Assembly: GCA_004562975.1 (NCBI GenBank)
Contig: SFQP01000073.1
Coordinates: forward strand, 1-6,710
Reading direction: 5' to 3'
Length of the DNA: 6,710 bases
From: a bacterium
Lineage (GTDB): Bacteria > Bacteroidota > Bacteroidia > Bacteroidales > Bacteroidaceae
In this document: positions 5,699 to 6,710 of the stretch, in pieces
How positions within the stretch are numbered: the stretch's first letter is position 1
How the letters are laid out: each line of letters opens with the position of its first letter
Notes under the pieces: generated by a model
What the model was told of the DNA's origin: nothing
Seen by the model: only the letters and a program-made list of their open reading frames with translations
Databases searched by the model: none
Program-made: the position numbers and the translations under genes

Positions 5699-6292
5699 AT
5701 GAAACAAATTCCAAAACTCGTCCTTGGGGTGCTCATCGCAGGGCTCGCCCTCACAGCCTGCAACAAAAAAGAACCTGCCCAACAAGTAAAGCCCAACGGA
5801 CTACCCAAAGCCGGAGCCCAAGCCGCCAAAACAATGGAAGTGGCCATCGTCGACATTGACAGCCTCGCCACACAATACACCTATTGTAAAGACGGACTGA
5901 AGGCACTCGAAGCCAAACAAGCCAATTACAGACAACAACTTAACAACAAAGCGCAGGCACTGCAAAACGCCGTGATGGCATTCCAGAAGAAAGCCCAAAG
6001 CGGAGGCTTCACCTCACAACAAGAAGCCGAAAACGCACAGGCCGCGCTCCAAAAGCAGCAGCAGGCACTCCAGCAATTCCAGGAACGCATCGAAAACGAA
6101 ATGGCCAATGCCACCGAGCAGTACCAAAAAGTGCTCCGCGACAGTCTCAACAGCTACTTGCGCGACTACAATAAAGACCAACGCTACAAACTCATCCTCA
6201 GCAAGAGCGGCGACAACGTCCTCTATGCCGCCCCCACTGCCGACATCACTGCTGATGTGATTGCCGGACTGAATAAACGCTACAAAAAATAG
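5699..6292 (+). CDS. OmpH/Skp-family periplasmic chaperone-like lipoprotein
   Basis: This 197-aa protein has a lipoprotein signal (MKQIPK, hydrophobic core, lipobox ALTA-C21). A polar linker follows (22-45), then strand VAIVDIDSLATQY (48-60), typical of the Skp/OmpH N-terminus. A long Gln/Ala-rich coiled coil covers about 63-158 (tentacle helices, with a GGF break near 102-104). A C-terminal strand region ends with YKLILSKSGDNVLYAAPTADIT and a final helix. Skp-like proteins bind unfolded outer-membrane proteins in the periplasm. This one is probably membrane-anchored through Cys21, as is common in Bacteroidetes. An upstream in-frame ATG at 5552 overlaps the small membrane gene and would bury the signal peptide, so 5699 is the start. 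An A/C-rich leader (AAAACAACC) precedes it. Client specificity is unknown. Confidence 0.93.
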   Translation: MKQIPKLVLGVLIAGLALTACNKKEPAQQVKPNGLPKAGAQAAKTMEVAIVDIDSLATQYTYCKDGLKALEAKQANYRQQLNNKAQALQNAVMAFQKKAQSGGFTSQQEAENAQAALQKQQQALQQFQERIENEMANATEQYQKVLRDSLNSYLRDYNKDQRYKLILSKSGDNVLYAAPTADITADVIAGLNKRYKK

Positions 6293-6308
6293 TTTTTTTC
6301 AAAAAAAC
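6292..6308. terminator. 17-nt perfect A/T palindrome overlapping the ompH stop
   Basis: The sequence is GTTTTTTT, C, AAAAAAAC. It starts at the last base of the TAG stop and forms perfect 8-bp arms around one base. As an RNA it has essentially no loop and weak pairing, so it is not a standard intrinsic terminator. It lies just before the tRNA-Ser promoter, where some barrier to read-through would be useful. Termination is inference. Confidence 0.35.
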
Positions 6309-6319
6309 GAGTGCTAATG

Positions 6320-6351
6320 TTTGCGCAAACCACACGAATGACCTAAATTTG
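6320..6351 (+). promoter_or_regulatory. tRNA-Ser promoter (consensus Bacteroidetes type)
   Basis: TTTG (6320-6323), 20 nt, then TAAATTTG (6344-6351). Both boxes match the Bacteroidetes housekeeping sigma consensus exactly and the spacing is as expected. Transcription would start near 6358, about 30 nt before the mature tRNA-Ser 5' end, leaving a short leader for RNase P to remove. Confidence 0.85.
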
Positions 6352-6363
6352 CACCGCAATTAA

Positions 6364-6382
6364 GGAAGCACCCATCGCTTCC
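6364..6382 (+). other. hairpin in the tRNA-Ser 5' leader
   Basis: GGAAGC (6364-6369) pairs perfectly with GCTTCC (6377-6382) around ACCCATC, ending 5 nt before the mature tRNA. It may shape RNase P access. The right arm plus GCA resembles the 3' end of the partial tRNA at 6693-6710 (GCTTCCGCA on its strand), so a degraded tRNA remnant is an alternative explanation. Confidence 0.5.
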
Positions 6383-6387
6383 GCAAA

Positions 6388-6475
6388 GGAAAGTTGCCGG
6401 AGTGATCGATCGGGGCGGACTCGAAATCCGCTGTACGGCTTGTCCGTACCGGGGGTTTGAATCCCTCACTTTCCG
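6388..6475 (+). tRNA. tRNA-Ser (anticodon CGA)
   Basis: This 88-nt class II tRNA has acceptor GGAAAGT (6388-6394) pairing with ACTTTCC (6468-6474) and discriminator G (6475), the serine identity base. The anticodon stem GCGGA/TCCGC encloses loop CTCGAAA with anticodon CGA at 6422-6424, which reads UCG. The long variable arm contains a TACGG/CCGTA stem, as expected for serine. The T arm has loop TTTGAAT, and its stem contains one G-T wobble. CCA is not encoded (CCC follows the discriminator), so it must be added enzymatically. It has its own promoter and terminator, so it is probably a single-gene transcription unit. Confidence 0.97.
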
Positions 6476-6483
6476 CCCGACAG

Positions 6484-6518
6484 AAAGAGACTTGCCCACA
6501 AAGCAAGTCTCTTTTTTT
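6484..6518 (+). terminator. intrinsic terminator of tRNA-Ser
   Basis: AAAGAGACTTGC (6484-6495) pairs with GCAAGTCTCTTT (6503-6514) around the 7-nt loop CCACAAA, and the 3' arm merges into a run of seven T (6512-6518). This is a strong rho-independent terminator starting 8 nt after the tRNA discriminator base. Confidence 0.93.
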
Positions 6519-6539
6519 AATGAATAATTGTTTAATGAA
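6518..6539. repeat. 22-bp AT-rich direct repeat, copy 2
   Basis: Identical to 3470-3491 and in the same orientation. It begins at the last T of the tRNA-Ser terminator and lies in the 58-nt gap between two converging tRNA transcription units. Here it sits by a terminator, while the other copy sits upstream of a start codon. No common regulatory role fits both places, which favours a dispersed intergenic repeat. Confidence 0.85.
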
Positions 6540-6576
6540 TAACATGTCGGAACGCACCTTGGCAATTCAGGACACG

Positions 6577-6606
6577 AAAAAAGCTGCACCTTGAAAGATG
6601 CAGCTT
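6577..6606 (-). terminator. intrinsic terminator of the tRNA-Glu unit
   Basis: On the minus strand, AAGCTGCA (plus 6599-6606) pairs with TGCAGCTT (plus 6581-6588) around a 10-nt loop, followed by a T run (A-run at plus 6577-6582). It begins 9 nt beyond the tRNA-Glu discriminator and closes the leftward tRNA transcript. Confidence 0.9.
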
Positions 6607-6615
6607 GTAAAGAAG

Positions 6616-6687
6616 TAGCGCCTACGGGAATCGAACCCGTATACCATGCGTGAGAGGCATGTATCCTAACCATTAGATGAAAGCGCC
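6616..6687 (-). tRNA. tRNA-Glu (anticodon CTC)
   Basis: Read on the minus strand, acceptor GGCGCTT pairs with AGGCGCT with two G-T wobbles (1-72 and 6-67). The D arm contains TAATGGTTAGGATA. Anticodon stem CATGC/GCATG encloses loop CTCTCAC, giving anticodon CTC for codon GAG. T arm ACGGG/CCCGT has loop TTCGATT, and the discriminator is A. Length is 72 nt and CCA is not encoded. Many bacteria manage with tRNA-Glu(TTC) alone, so a CTC isoacceptor is an extra that fits a GC-leaning genome. No promoter is visible between it and the tRNA upstream, so the two are probably one transcript. Confidence 0.94.
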
Positions 6688-6692
6688 ATGTG

Positions 6693-6710
6693 CGGAAGCT
6701 GGGGGATTCG
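6693..6710 (-). tRNA. 3' end of a further tRNA (isotype undetermined, cut by window edge)
   Basis: On the minus strand the window opens with CGAAT (end of a T loop), CCCCC (T-stem 3' arm), AGCTTCC (acceptor 3' arm) and G as discriminator, 5 nt before tRNA-Glu. The expected 5' arm would be GGAAGCT. G73 is compatible with Ser and several other isotypes. A reading shifted by one base (acceptor GCTTCCG) cannot be excluded. The anticodon is outside the window. Confidence 0.65.

Noticed and set aside
6314..6673. Open frame of 119 codons on the minus strand across the tRNA region
   Set aside because: It runs through two tRNA genes and two terminators on both strands and cannot be a real protein gene.

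Overview
The window looks like Bacteroidales chromosome, probably Prevotellaceae-like. Its promoters have the Bacteroidetes form (TTTG, about 19-20 bases, TAnnTTTG). Starts lack Shine-Dalgarno motifs and often follow A/T-rich leaders. It carries a Skp/OmpH-type lipoprotein and a beta-helix lipoprotein typical of this phylum, and its tRNAs do not encode CCA. The genus call is inference. Coding regions are fairly GC-rich and the spacers are strikingly AT-rich.

Layout: (1) 2-172, plus: the last 56 codons of mnmA (tRNA 2-thiouridylase). (2) 213-1814, minus: dnaB, the replicative helicase, convergent with mnmA. (3) 1815-1994: a spacer of AT-rich repeats plus one copy of a GC-rich repeat. (4) 1995-3464, minus: a predicted lipoprotein with a parallel beta-helix, function unknown. 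(5) 3465-3704: a second repeat-rich spacer holding the other copy of that repeat in inverted orientation, so the lipoprotein gene sits between 26-bp perfect inverted repeats. (6) 3705-5156, minus: pepD, an M20-family aminoacyl-histidine dipeptidase with all metal ligands, and a recognisable promoter embedded in a hairpin. (7) 5157-5469: a spacer with two copies of a promoter-associated hairpin module. (8) 5470-6292, plus: a two-gene unit of a 68-aa single-pass membrane protein and a 197-aa OmpH-like lipoprotein. (9) 6320-6518, plus: consensus promoter, leader hairpin, tRNA-Ser(CGA) and terminator. (10) 6577-6710, minus: terminator, tRNA-Glu(CTC), and the 3' end of another tRNA 5 nt upstream.

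The genes are mainly housekeeping: tRNA modification, replication, peptide turnover, envelope maintenance and tRNA supply. They form no single pathway, and I see no defence system, CRISPR array, transposase or phage gene. The most unusual content is intergenic: a hairpin module present three times and overlapping the pepD promoter, the inverted repeats flanking the lipoprotein gene, and AT-rich repeats shared between distant spacers. The small membrane protein paired with OmpH is the most interesting uncharacterised gene.
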